Virus record (IMG/VR): IMGVR_UViG_3300036766_000429 | Location: 1-54,942 of that record | Reading direction: 5' to 3' (one strand) | Length of the DNA stretch: 54,942 nucleotides | DNA from: a virus | Shown: positions 45,945 through 54,808 of the stretch, one piece after another | Layout of the letters: each line of letters begins with the position of its first letter | How positions within the stretch are numbered: position 1 is the stretch's first letter | Program-made: the position numbers and the translations under genes | Notes under the pieces: model-generated | The model's input: only the letters and a program-made list of their open reading frames with translations | Databases searched by the model: none | Told to the model about the DNA's origin: nothing

Positions 45945-46888
45945 TGAAATTTTCTAAAGCTATTATTTGGGGGCATAAAGAAAATACACATAGTCATTCG
46001 TATATTCACTTAGGGTTTTATAAAGCCTTAAAACATCTTGGCTATGATACATATTGGTTGAATGATGACGATGATGTTTCTGGCATTGATTTTAATAATT
46101 CGTTATTCATTACAGAATGCCAAGTAGAGAAAAATATACCAATTTCAAAAACCAGCAAATACATATCGCACAATATAGGTACAGAATACATATCATCTAC
46201 AACCGGTGAAATTTTATATAGTACTGGGCGGCCATTAAAATTTAATCGTTTTTATGAGCCAGATATTATTATTGATACATTTGGTTATTGTTCCATTAAA
46301 AACGCTGAGAAAGTAAATGATTATAGTTATGTAAATGGCAACATACTAATACAACCTTGGGCAACAGATCTTTTGCCGCACGAATTTGATTTTGATTTGG
46401 CGTTAAAGAAAAGAAAAATGGAAGCTTATTTTTTCGGAACAGTAGTAAGCTCTGGATGGAACAATAATAAAAAAGAAATAGATATATTTAGAGAAACTTG
46501 CTCATTAAATGGAATTATATTTGACTATCGTGGTCTTTACTCGAAAGAATATATTAAAAACGAAGAGGCTATAACCCTAATGCGTCAAGCTACCGCGGCT
46601 CCCGCAATACAGAGCAAAGATCAAATTGATGCAGGGTACATCTCTTGTAGATTTTTCAAAAATATTAGTTATGGGCACTATGGGCTCACAAACTGCGCTG
46701 CGGTATATAATATTTTTAACAAGCATATTCAAGGATTAATTTATGATGATCCAAAAAATATGATTGATAGTTTGTTTAAATTAGAAAAAAATGATTATAA
46801 TAAATCCATTTTAATTGAACAAATGAAATATGTACAAAACAATCATACATACATAAACAGACTTAATTTTATTCTGGAAAGATTATAA
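45944..46888 (+). CDS. Putative GT-B-like glycosyltransferase
   Basis: A 314-aa protein. The N-terminal start KAIIWGHKENTHSHSYIHLGFYKALKHLGYDTYWL fits an N-terminal Rossmann half with a transferase-like GFYKAL helix. The C-terminal half has APAIQSKDQIDAGYISCRFFKNISYGHYGLTNC and LIYDDPKNMIDSLFKL, ending NHTYINRLNFILERL, which resembles the donor-binding half and terminal helix of GT-B enzymes. No exact family was recognised. Stop and next ATG overlap (TAATG). Confidence 0.6.
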   Translation: MKFSKAIIWGHKENTHSHSYIHLGFYKALKHLGYDTYWLNDDDDVSGIDFNNSLFITECQVEKNIPISKTSKYISHNIGTEYISSTTGEILYSTGRPLKFNRFYEPDIIIDTFGYCSIKNAEKVNDYSYVNGNILIQPWATDLLPHEFDFDLALKKRKMEAYFFGTVVSSGWNNNKKEIDIFRETCSLNGIIFDYRGLYSKEYIKNEEAITLMRQATAAPAIQSKDQIDAGYISCRFFKNISYGHYGLTNCAAVYNIFNKHIQGLIYDDPKNMIDSLFKLEKNDYNKSILIEQMKYVQNNHTYINRLNFILERL

Positions 46889-47613
46889 TGTCAAAAGTAG
46901 CAATAGCAATAGTTGTATTTAATATTTCAAGCCTTATCTCAATACAAGTTGAGTTTATAAAACGATTTTGCACTGATAATAATTTTGATATTATAATTAC
47001 AGATAATAGTAACAATACTACGGAAGCTAGTCTTATAAAAACACATGCTGATAATTTGGGGTTACGCTATTTTAAAACAAGTTTTGGAGAAGATTTTAGC
47101 CAAAGTCACGCTGCTGCCTGTAATTATTCATATAAAGCACTAAAAGACCTATATGATTACATATTCTTTTTAGATCACGATAATTTTCCTATAAAAAACT
47201 TTTCTGTAAAAGATATTTTAAATGATAAAATTATTGGCGGGGTTGGACTGATTAGGCCGCCCGATAAGTATTATTTTTGGCCCGGATGTGTAATGTTTAA
47301 TCAAAAAATAATAGAAAAAAACTTAGTTGATTTTTCTGTAAATTATAACTTTGGATTAGATACCGGAGGAAATTTATATCAGATAATTGATAAGTATGGC
47401 CTTGACAATTGCGTATTTTTCAATAAGAAAGAAGTTGTAAATGATACTTTTAATTGGTATAAAACATCTTACGATGTAATATATAATAAAGAGTCAGATC
47501 CTTTGTTTTGCTTTATGCATTTTAGAAGCTCATCCAATTGGAATAAGGCAGATCGCAATGATGAACGTATTAATTCACTACTTGTAATACTAAACAATAA
47601 GGCCAATGAATGA
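46888..47613 (+). CDS. Glycosyltransferase, GT2-like
   Basis: A 241-aa protein with a GT-A start VAIAIVVFNISSLISI, IIITDNSNNTTEASL, EDFSQSHAAACNYSYKAL as donor-site helix, and YIFFLDHDNFPI, in which the metal motif is DHD. The second half has YFWPGCVMFN and FGLDTGGNLYQII. It ends 4 nt into the next gene. The sugar is unknown. Confidence 0.75.
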   Translation: MSKVAIAIVVFNISSLISIQVEFIKRFCTDNNFDIIITDNSNNTTEASLIKTHADNLGLRYFKTSFGEDFSQSHAAACNYSYKALKDLYDYIFFLDHDNFPIKNFSVKDILNDKIIGGVGLIRPPDKYYFWPGCVMFNQKIIEKNLVDFSVNYNFGLDTGGNLYQIIDKYGLDNCVFFNKKEVVNDTFNWYKTSYDVIYNKESDPLFCFMHFRSSSNWNKADRNDERINSLLVILNNKANE

Positions 47614-48281
47614 CCTCTTGCCTTCTTATATCTGGACTAGCAAGACACGTTGAAATATCATATGATAATATATTAAAAAATATTATTGAGCCAAATAAAC
47701 CAGATGTATTTATTCATACATGGTTAGATACCGACATTAATCCAGGGTTAGACTCAACAATATTAAACCTATACAAACCAAAAAAAATCGTAATGGAAAA
47801 AGGGTTATCATTTAATAATACTAATCTCAATATGGATAGGATGATGGCTTCATACGCAAAGCCGTATGTAAGAAATAGTTTTGTTGAAACTTTCTATAGC
47901 GCTTGGTATAGCGTACAACAATCTAATATAATAAAGGAACAACACAGACTTGAGAATAATTTAGTTTATGATTATTGTATTAGGGCGAGGTTTGATATAA
48001 ATTATAGCATACCTATCATTTGTGAAAATTATGATAAAAATATTATTCACCTATCAAATAGAGATTTGCCGGCAGAAATGATTGATGATAGGTTTGCTTT
48101 TGCTTCCAACTCCATAATGAACACTTATTGTAGTAATTTTAACTTCATAGACTTCATACACGAAATGAAAGATAAAAAAGACGGAATATTTTGCGGAGAA
48201 ACAATTGTCTATGAAATGTGTAAAATGCACAATATAAAATATTCAAAAATAGGAAACTTACACTGTAGCCACGTTAGGTAA
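47610..48281 (+). CDS. Glycan-cluster protein related to the one at 49064
   Basis: A 223-aa protein. The start SCLLISGLARHVEISYDNILKNIIEPNKPDVFIHTW matches the pattern of the protein at 49064 (LHGNLRTF, then PNNADVFIFT). A central YDYCIRARFDINY corresponds to its YELLVKWRPDIS. This layout is seen in uncharacterised glycosyltransferase-like proteins of phage and capsule loci. No direct catalytic evidence. Confidence 0.6.
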   Translation: MTSCLLISGLARHVEISYDNILKNIIEPNKPDVFIHTWLDTDINPGLDSTILNLYKPKKIVMEKGLSFNNTNLNMDRMMASYAKPYVRNSFVETFYSAWYSVQQSNIIKEQHRLENNLVYDYCIRARFDINYSIPIICENYDKNIIHLSNRDLPAEMIDDRFAFASNSIMNTYCSNFNFIDFIHEMKDKKDGIFCGETIVYEMCKMHNIKYSKIGNLHCSHVR

Positions 48282-48284
48282 ATA

Positions 48285-49067
48285 ATGATAAATTTTATAG
48301 CCGGAGGTATGATGGGTGACTTCATTCATTCATTGTATGCTGTTAAAAATATATGTGAACAAAAAGCGGACAAAGCAAACCTTTACTTATCAGATGGGGA
48401 CGGTGATGTTTGGAAGTTTGGCTTACAAAGAACACATGACGACTTAAATGATCTAATCATGTCTCAACCATATATAAATTCTTTTAACATTTGTAAAATG
48501 AGTGAATTTAAAGAGTCTTTTATAAACCTAAATGACTGGAGAAGAATTCTCAGGCATACAGATGCTGGATATGAAAATTGTTGGTCAGATGTTTTATCTG
48601 AGTGTTACGGATTTTCTATTCCGCCTGATTATAAATGGCTTAACGACAAACCAAACGAAACAGTATCTGGCAAAATTTTAATACATAAATCTACTCATCG
48701 TCATAACCCTGAATTTCCGTGGGCTAAAATATTAAACAATTTAAATGATGACATTTTGTTCTTAACATCAAATTCTGACGAGTGGGATAAATTTCAATTT
48801 AAAAGCGCAAAAATTAAACTACATCACGTATCTACTATAACCGAGATGGCATCTGCTATAGGGTCGTGTAAAGCGTTTATAGGAAATCAATCAGCTCCGG
48901 CCGCGTTAGCTTGTGCGCTAGATGTCCAGAGGCTTGTTGAGCTTGATGCGGATCCTTCAAAATTTTATATGGACGAAACTAAATACTCAAACAATGTTTC
49001 TTGGTTTCTAAACTGTTCAAACAAATTCTTGACTAAAACTCTTATTGATTTAACTGGCCAACTGTGA
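48285..49067 (+). CDS. GT9-like (heptosyltransferase-like) protein
   Basis: A 260-aa protein. The first residues FIAGGMMGDFIHSLYAVKNI resemble the GxxGDxxxxxPAxxxL start of GT9 enzymes. The second half has KILIHKSTHRHNPEFPWAKI, DDILFLTSNSDEWDKF, and FIGNQSAPAALACALDV, matching the donor-site FIGNDSGPxHLAAAL segment of heptosyltransferases. It is shorter than the usual 320-350, so it may be a reduced version. Linked genes for a possible activated heptose or pentose lie downstream. Confidence 0.68.
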   Translation: MINFIAGGMMGDFIHSLYAVKNICEQKADKANLYLSDGDGDVWKFGLQRTHDDLNDLIMSQPYINSFNICKMSEFKESFINLNDWRRILRHTDAGYENCWSDVLSECYGFSIPPDYKWLNDKPNETVSGKILIHKSTHRHNPEFPWAKILNNLNDDILFLTSNSDEWDKFQFKSAKIKLHHVSTITEMASAIGSCKAFIGNQSAPAALACALDVQRLVELDADPSKFYMDETKYSNNVSWFLNCSNKFLTKTLIDLTGQL

Positions 49068-50050
49068 AGACGGCAATTATTTTGCACGGCAATCTTAGAA
49101 CATTTTTTATGCCGTTACGAGAATCTGCCGGTAGACTGTGTGATTCTTTTATGAAAAACATCGTTATACCAAATAATGCCGACGTATTTATATTCACTGA
49201 CACTAATGACTTTTATCACAACGGTGTGCAATATTACGCAACTGATCGTCGTATTGAAATTCTTAACGACAATGCTTATCGTTTATACCACAAAGTAGAT
49301 TTCATTTCAAATGACCAAGCTAGACATATTATAAATGAAGAAATTAATGCTCTTGGCCCAAATATAAAGGCAATTAATGTAGAAGATCCGTTTGACGCAA
49401 CTACAGACCCAAAATTTAAAATTTTAAACGACGCAAACGTAAAAGGCAGTAGTCCTGAGCTTTTAATACACCAATTTAGGAAACTTAAATTGTGTTACGA
49501 AATGATTAAGACATATGAACAAGAAAATAATTTTAAATATGAGCTACTTGTAAAATGGCGTCCCGATATATCTGCTCCAAACTATGGCGAACTTAAATTT
49601 CATGAATATGATTATGTAAATAATGATATTTATGTTGCCGGCAATCATTCTCCAATTATTTATGATTGGCATGCTTTTGGCCGACCGCGGCCTATGGATT
49701 ATTGCCTTTCTCTTTATGATAGGCTTGGCAACTATTTACACGAAGGCTTAGTTTTTATTTGTGATAAATGTAGGTACTATGGCGAGCACAACGTTTGTCA
49801 AATGTGTGGCAAAATAGATTATATGTCAGAAATAACACTTGCTCCAGAATATCATTTGTTTCGTATTTATAAAGAAAATAATATAAAAATCAGAAATTCT
49901 GGATACGACGCTTATCCGTACAGATATAAAAACACCAACGTAAATACACCGATAGATGAAGTTATGAATGAATTAAATATTAATGCAACTTTGGTAACAT
50001 ACTCTACAGGAATTGACATAAAAAAAACGCTATATAAAGAAAGGAAATAA
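49064..50050 (+). CDS. Glycan-cluster protein with inserted zinc ribbon
   Basis: A 328-aa protein, related in pattern to the one at 47610: IILHGNLRTFFMPL, NNADVFIFTDTNDFY, YELLVKWRPDIS and DIYVAGNHSP. Between about residues 233 and 248 it carries a CX2C-X8-CX2C ribbon (CDKC and CQMC), which the 47610 protein lacks. The start GTG overlaps the stop of the previous gene (GTGA). Function unknown; probably a glycosyltransferase-like enzyme with a metal-stabilised insert. Confidence 0.6.
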   Translation: MKTAIILHGNLRTFFMPLRESAGRLCDSFMKNIVIPNNADVFIFTDTNDFYHNGVQYYATDRRIEILNDNAYRLYHKVDFISNDQARHIINEEINALGPNIKAINVEDPFDATTDPKFKILNDANVKGSSPELLIHQFRKLKLCYEMIKTYEQENNFKYELLVKWRPDISAPNYGELKFHEYDYVNNDIYVAGNHSPIIYDWHAFGRPRPMDYCLSLYDRLGNYLHEGLVFICDKCRYYGEHNVCQMCGKIDYMSEITLAPEYHLFRIYKENNIKIRNSGYDAYPYRYKNTNVNTPIDEVMNELNINATLVTYSTGIDIKKTLYKERK

Positions 50051-50052
50051 TA

Positions 50053-51045
50053 ATGAAGTTTATTTGTCACAGAGGTAATATAAACGGGCCAAATACACAA
50101 TATGAAAATAAACCTGAATATATTCAGAATGCTCTGGCCGCCGGCTATGATGTAGAGGTTGACGTTTGGTTAATGTCTGATGGATTTTACCTTGGGCACG
50201 ATATGCCGCACTATAAAATAGATAAGTATTTTTTAAGAAATCAAAGACTATGGGTTCATTGTAAAAATTCAAAGGCATATTTTGATTTGATAAAACACAA
50301 TGACGTAAATTGTTTCTTTCAAACAGATGAAGAGTTTGTGTTAACATCAAGAGGGTATATTTGGGCACATTCAAAAGCAACAACACGGAATGAAAAAACT
50401 ATTATTGTACAATTAAACTGTAGCGATTGGGATAGATTAAATCCTCCTTTTGCAATTTGTTCAGACTATGTACAGCGTAATAGTACCGACTGGGATGTTT
50501 GCAATCCACAGGCTGTTCCGCAAAATATATCGCAACATAAACTTCCATTTGACTTGTTAATTATAGATATAGATGGAGTTATGACCGATGGAACGAAAAT
50601 GTATGACAAAGAAGGTAAAATATTCGGCAAACGCTACTCAGATCTAGATTTTACGGCAATTAAAAGGTTTATGGCGGCGGGCGTAAATGTTTGTTTTTTA
50701 TCTGGCGACAAAACAATAAACGAAGCAATGGCAAAAACAAGAAAAATTGATTTTTATCATAATGAACCAGGAGTAGATAAGGCAGATATGCTTACAGAAA
50801 TAAAAAAACACTACAAAGCAAATAGCACAGCATATATCGGTGATGATTATTATGATATTTCAATAATGAATTCTGTTAATCTGTCATTTTGCCCCCAAAA
50901 TTCTCCAGCGGCAGTACGGCGTACAGCATCAGCAATAATTAATGTTACTGCTGGTAATGGGGTTATTGCCGGGTTATATGACTTGTTTGAAGAAAAAATT
51001 CCATATGTTTTCCCAAAAGATTCGCCAGATGTCAATCCAAGATGA
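50053..51045 (+). CDS. Fusion of GDPD-like domain and KdsC-type HAD phosphatase
   Basis: A 330-aa protein with two parts. Residues 1-160 match the glycerophosphodiester phosphodiesterase fold: H6-R7-G8, E35-x-D37, H49-D50, the usual metal and catalytic set, though the domain is short. Residues about 165-318 match the HAD phosphatase KdsC (KDO 8-phosphate phosphatase): motif I DIDGVMTDG with D172 and D174, motif II LSGD, a Lys in GVDKADML, and motif IV GDDYYDIS (263-270). KdsC-type enzymes dephosphorylate sugar phosphates. The next two genes are a sugar kinase and an NTP-transferase/isomerase fusion. The role of the GDPD part (perhaps releasing glycerol or sugar phosphates) is unclear. Confidence 0.82.
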   Translation: MKFICHRGNINGPNTQYENKPEYIQNALAAGYDVEVDVWLMSDGFYLGHDMPHYKIDKYFLRNQRLWVHCKNSKAYFDLIKHNDVNCFFQTDEEFVLTSRGYIWAHSKATTRNEKTIIVQLNCSDWDRLNPPFAICSDYVQRNSTDWDVCNPQAVPQNISQHKLPFDLLIIDIDGVMTDGTKMYDKEGKIFGKRYSDLDFTAIKRFMAAGVNVCFLSGDKTINEAMAKTRKIDFYHNEPGVDKADMLTEIKKHYKANSTAYIGDDYYDISIMNSVNLSFCPQNSPAAVRRTASAIINVTAGNGVIAGLYDLFEEKIPYVFPKDSPDVNPR

Positions 51046-51892
51046 ATATGACCTAACCATACTTGGCAATGCTATTGTGGACGACATTTATTGCACGTCA
51101 ACATGGGCAAAAGAAGGCACCTCCAATACCTTTGAAAGTTATAAGACAGCTATAGGTGGGATAGGCAATATTGTCAAAGCACTTGATGGCAGCAACCTGA
51201 AAATACTGGCGGAGACTGTTATTGGTAACGATTCAGACGGCAACAAAATTATAAAATACTTTGAATCAAAAAAGATTGATACAAATGCTAAAAAGTCCCT
51301 TTTGCCAACAAGCAGGGCTTTAATTTTAAGTAATTTGAAATCAAAAGAACGTACCAGCTTTGTTAGTTGGGGCTGCGGGCAAGATGCAATTACCCCTTCT
51401 TGTAAAAAAACAAAATGGACACACATCTCATATCTAGATACCTTGGCACCATTTGACATAAAAGAAATTCGCAAAAATTCTACTATCATTTCTGCCGACC
51501 TTTGCCTTTCTAATCCGCCAACTGATGTTATAGAGACCACCTTACAGCAATTGTCATATTTAGACTATTTATTTATATCAGAAACGGAAGCTGAATGGCT
51601 AATTGGTAAAAAAATATCTATTAGTTCTGGTTTTGATTTTATAGAAAAATATAGACTTAAAACACTTATTTACCACACAAAACTTAAAACAATAATTATA
51701 AATAGCGAATCATATATCGAAGTACCCGGGCTACATTTAACTATTGAAAACATCAATGTTCTTGGCGCTGGTGATGCATATTGTGCTGGGTTTATCTATT
51801 ATCAGCTAAAAAATAATGAAAATGCTATAAATGCTGCCTTATGGGCACACGAGTCTGCTACTAAATTCATATCAACATATGAAAAGGTATAA
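51029..51892 (+). CDS. PfkB-family sugar kinase
   Basis: A 287-aa protein. The ATG at 51029 is chosen because the fold begins with YDLTILGNAIVDDIY; it overlaps the preceding gene by 17 nt. Conserved elements are YKTAIGGIGNIVKAL (substrate lid/Gly motif), ETVIGNDSDGNKI, YLFISETEAEWLIG, and the signature VLGAGDAYCAGF with D249 as the likely catalytic base. The family phosphorylates sugars or sugar phosphates (for example the HldE kinase domain acting on heptose 7-phosphate). Together with the neighbours it could make a sugar 1-phosphate for nucleotide transfer. Confidence 0.85.
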   Translation: MSIQDEYDLTILGNAIVDDIYCTSTWAKEGTSNTFESYKTAIGGIGNIVKALDGSNLKILAETVIGNDSDGNKIIKYFESKKIDTNAKKSLLPTSRALILSNLKSKERTSFVSWGCGQDAITPSCKKTKWTHISYLDTLAPFDIKEIRKNSTIISADLCLSNPPTDVIETTLQQLSYLDYLFISETEAEWLIGKKISISSGFDFIEKYRLKTLIYHTKLKTIIINSESYIEVPGLHLTIENINVLGAGDAYCAGFIYYQLKNNENAINAALWAHESATKFISTYEKV

Positions 51893-53057
51893 TTTATTGG
51901 TGCCGCTAGCTGGGAAAGGCCAAAGAATGATTAATGGCGGTTACACAGTACCAAAGCCATTAATTTTGGCAGGAGATAGGCACATAATAGATTATTCATT
52001 AGGGTCAATAGATATAACGAACTGTAACTTAATATTTGTCGTTAGAAGAGATCATATTTGTAACTACGCAATTGACAAGGTATTACAGAGCAAATACGGA
52101 AAAGATATAACTATAGTTATTTCAGAGGAAGATACAGACGGATCTGTCTCAAGTTGCTATTTAGCTAAAGATATTATTAATAACGATATTCCTTTAATTG
52201 TATTTTGTCCAGATATATACTTTGAACCAAAATTTGTGCCAACTGACGAAATATTTAAAGATGACGGACTAATTTTGACATTTAAAGCAAATTCCACAAA
52301 TTATAGTTATGTTCAGCATGACGAAAATAACGTAGTAACAAAAACCGCAGAAAAAATAGTCATTAGTGACAACGCTTCTGTTGGTGTTTATTGTTTTAAA
52401 ACCGGAAGAACGTTTTTGCAACTTGCCGAGATTGCAGTTAATACCCGTTTAGCCAATGCGAAAGATGAGCATTATATCTGCCCACTATACAATATGCTTA
52501 TAGCAAAAGGCGGAGTTGTTAGAATAAAACAGGTTCCGTTAATGTATATAATGGGAACCCCGGATGAAATGACTTTTTTTAAGAATGTTATTTTCCCATA
52601 TTTTTTGCAGCGCTCTTTTATATTGTGTTCAGATCACTCTGGGTTTGAGCTAAAAGAATCTGCTAAAAAAATAATTGAAGAATTAAATATTAACTATATG
52701 GATTGTGGATGCTATTCTGCTGATGATTGTGATTATGACGATTATGTGTCACAAGCAGTGGAAACAAAAAAATATTTTCCAGGAGCTATAGTTTTAGGGT
52801 TCTGTAGGTCTGGTCAAGGTGTTAACATATGCGCTAATAAACACAAGGATATTAGAGGCGCCTTAATAACAACTCCGCAGGCTGCCTCTCTTGGCATAAG
52901 ACATAATGCTGCTAATTTTTTCGCTGTTGCGGCCGAAAACACAACAGAAAATGCTATAAGAGAAATAATACAAATATTGATGGTAGAAAAATTTGAAGGA
53001 GGAAGACACCAAAACAGACTGCAAAAAAGATATATAAATGATCGTCTCAAACATTAG
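51879..53057 (+). CDS. Fusion of sugar nucleotidyltransferase and RpiB/LacAB isomerase
   Basis: A 392-aa protein; the start ATG (51879) overlaps the kinase stop by 14 nt. Residues about 5-240 match sugar-phosphate nucleotidyltransferases: LLVPLAGKGQRM, PKPLILAGDRHIIDYSL, FCPDIYF as metal site, and KDEHYICPLYN. Residues about 247-380 match RpiB/LacAB isomerases: ILCSDHSGFELKE, DCGCYSADDCDYDDYVSQAV, GFCRSGQGVNICANKHKDIRGAL (with C in the usual active-site loop), and RHNAANFFAV. An RpiB domain normally interconverts ketose and aldose phosphates. The fusion joins an early isomerase step and the final activation step in one protein. Substrate unknown. Confidence 0.85.
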   Translation: MKRYNLLVPLAGKGQRMINGGYTVPKPLILAGDRHIIDYSLGSIDITNCNLIFVVRRDHICNYAIDKVLQSKYGKDITIVISEEDTDGSVSSCYLAKDIINNDIPLIVFCPDIYFEPKFVPTDEIFKDDGLILTFKANSTNYSYVQHDENNVVTKTAEKIVISDNASVGVYCFKTGRTFLQLAEIAVNTRLANAKDEHYICPLYNMLIAKGGVVRIKQVPLMYIMGTPDEMTFFKNVIFPYFLQRSFILCSDHSGFELKESAKKIIEELNINYMDCGCYSADDCDYDDYVSQAVETKKYFPGAIVLGFCRSGQGVNICANKHKDIRGALITTPQAASLGIRHNAANFFAVAAENTTENAIREIIQILMVEKFEGGRHQNRLQKRYINDRLKH

Positions 53058-53364
53058 TAAATTTACTGGTGGGTGGTTTATAGGAAATTTTACTCCATCT
53101 TTATTGAAAACTGAAGAGTTTGAAGCGGCTCATCACTTTTATAAAAAAGGATTTAAAGGCACTCCACATACGCATAAGGCGTCTACTGAATATAACTACA
53201 TATTATCAGGAAAACTAATTGCGTCTAATCAAATACTTAGTAGCGGTGATATATTTATTTATGAAAAAAACGATATATCGGATGTAAGTTTTATAGAAGA
53301 TACAAATCTTATTATTATAAAAACACCATCAATTCCTAATGACAAATTTACTGAGGAAAAATGA
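53038..53364 (+). CDS. Cupin-domain protein
   Basis: A 108-aa protein overlapping the fusion gene by 20 nt and the next gene by 4. The cupin core has GTPHTHKASTEYNYILSGKL (a His pair, then Glu) and SSGDIFIYEKND. Single-domain cupins in sugar loci are often isomerases, epimerases or binding proteins. Which applies here is not visible. Confidence 0.75.
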   Translation: MIVSNISKFTGGWFIGNFTPSLLKTEEFEAAHHFYKKGFKGTPHTHKASTEYNYILSGKLIASNQILSSGDIFIYEKNDISDVSFIEDTNLIIIKTPSIPNDKFTEEK

Positions 53365-54038
53365 ATATATACAACAAATCATATTTAAAATACAACCATA
53401 ACTTAGTAGCCCCAAATATAGTTGACGTTGGAGCAAATATAGGAATAGAGGCTATGAAATTATTTGAAATATATCCTGATGGAAAAATTACTCTAGTAGA
53501 GCCGCAAGAAAATAATTGTGATCGCATTAATAATTATATTGAAACTAATAATCTTAAAAATAATTGGTCAGTTTTTAAATGTGCTCTAGATTTAACTTCT
53601 GGATTTAAAGAATTTGGATTCCATCACTTTATGACAGACGGAAGGTTAAACGGATCTTTAGACCCATTTAATTGGAAACAGTGGAATTATGAGGGAACTA
53701 CAAAGGTTGAAACTAAAAGACTTGAAGATATTTGCGCCAATCCAAATATTATAAAGATGGATATAGAAAGACACGAATATATAGTACTTCCGGAAATAGT
53801 AAAAAACAGTAACATAAACATAATGTATGTAGAGATGCATGGGCCGTGTTACGAATTAAATGTTTTAGATTTCCTTGACAATTGTTTAAATGGAACCGGG
53901 CTTGAAGTTACTAGCTGGTTCCACGTTGAACAGCATCAAACTTATATGTCTGGAGAAGATGATATATGTAACAAAGTAGAACCACAACGCGATATAGGGT
54001 GCGGTAGTGACTATACCATAATTATAGAAAGGAATTAA
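53361..54038 (+). CDS. FkbM-family SAM methyltransferase
   Basis: A 225-aa protein with the FkbM pattern: IVDVGANIGIEAMKLFEIYPDGKITLVEP (motif I D22-V-G-A-N-I-G28, then acidic motif II), ETKRLEDIC, IIKMDIERHEYIVLPEI and INIMYVEMHGPC. Members O-methylate sugars or peptide products. Stop and next ATG overlap by a base (TAATG). Sugar methylation is the best guess from context. Confidence 0.85.
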   Translation: MNIYNKSYLKYNHNLVAPNIVDVGANIGIEAMKLFEIYPDGKITLVEPQENNCDRINNYIETNNLKNNWSVFKCALDLTSGFKEFGFHHFMTDGRLNGSLDPFNWKQWNYEGTTKVETKRLEDICANPNIIKMDIERHEYIVLPEIVKNSNINIMYVEMHGPCYELNVLDFLDNCLNGTGLEVTSWFHVEQHQTYMSGEDDICNKVEPQRDIGCGSDYTIIIERN

Positions 54039-54808
54039 TGACAACAAGAAAAGTTACAAGAACCCCAGATCTTTTAGCAAATATTGAACATAAACTTTAT
54101 ACTTCTCCAAGGACTGTTAAAAACAATACGGAAGGGATGAGTTGGAGTTTGCCAGCAGAAGAACTGCTTATTGGTTATGATTGGTATTTGGAAAAATATC
54201 AGCTTATCAATGCCGCTCCGCCAGGGTCAGTTATTATTGATGCTGGGTGTAAAACAGGGGATTGGATTTCTCATGTAAATTTTCTTATTCCAAAACACAC
54301 AAAGAGAATTGGGATTGATCCAATCAATTATAATACAATGCAGCATCACGTTGATTATTATCACGAAGTGGCTTTAGATGATGTTAACGAACCAACAACT
54401 ATGACATTTCATCTGTTTGATGAACCAGGGTGTAATTCATTGTTGTCAAAATCAGATCATCTAAGCATGAGAAATGTACTTAGCACTAAAACAGTGCAAG
54501 TTCAAACGCTTGAGTCAGTTTTACTCCAGCACGTTAGTCCCGCAACAATCATTCAATATGCTAAGTGCGATTGTCAGGGAAAAGACGTAGCAGCAATTAA
54601 AAGCTTACGATCATTTCTTCCATTTACAAAATATGTACAAGTGGAACTATCATTTAGTTGCGATCAACCGTTTTACAATGAACAACCAAGTTATGAAGAG
54701 GACATTGAAACTATGTCCGAGCTAGGATTTGAGCCAATGTTTTGGACAGAGTACCCAAATTCGCCACTGCCAGAAGGCGAAATACTATTCAAGAATAAAA
54801 ATATTTAA
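54038..54808 (+). CDS. FkbM-like SAM methyltransferase
   Basis: A 256-aa protein related to the preceding one. SVIIDAGCKTGDWISHV (residues 64-80) replaces the usual VGANxG, RIGIDPINY follows as motif II, then VQVQTLESVLLQ, IIQYAKCDCQGKDVAAIKSL and YVQVELSFSC, with LGFEPMFWT at the end. This order is FkbM-like, but the catalytic loop KxDxxGxE reads KCDCQGKD, so the specificity may differ. Its stop overlaps the next ATG. Confidence 0.78.
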   Translation: MTTRKVTRTPDLLANIEHKLYTSPRTVKNNTEGMSWSLPAEELLIGYDWYLEKYQLINAAPPGSVIIDAGCKTGDWISHVNFLIPKHTKRIGIDPINYNTMQHHVDYYHEVALDDVNEPTTMTFHLFDEPGCNSLLSKSDHLSMRNVLSTKTVQVQTLESVLLQHVSPATIIQYAKCDCQGKDVAAIKSLRSFLPFTKYVQVELSFSCDQPFYNEQPSYEEDIETMSELGFEPMFWTEYPNSPLPEGEILFKNKNI

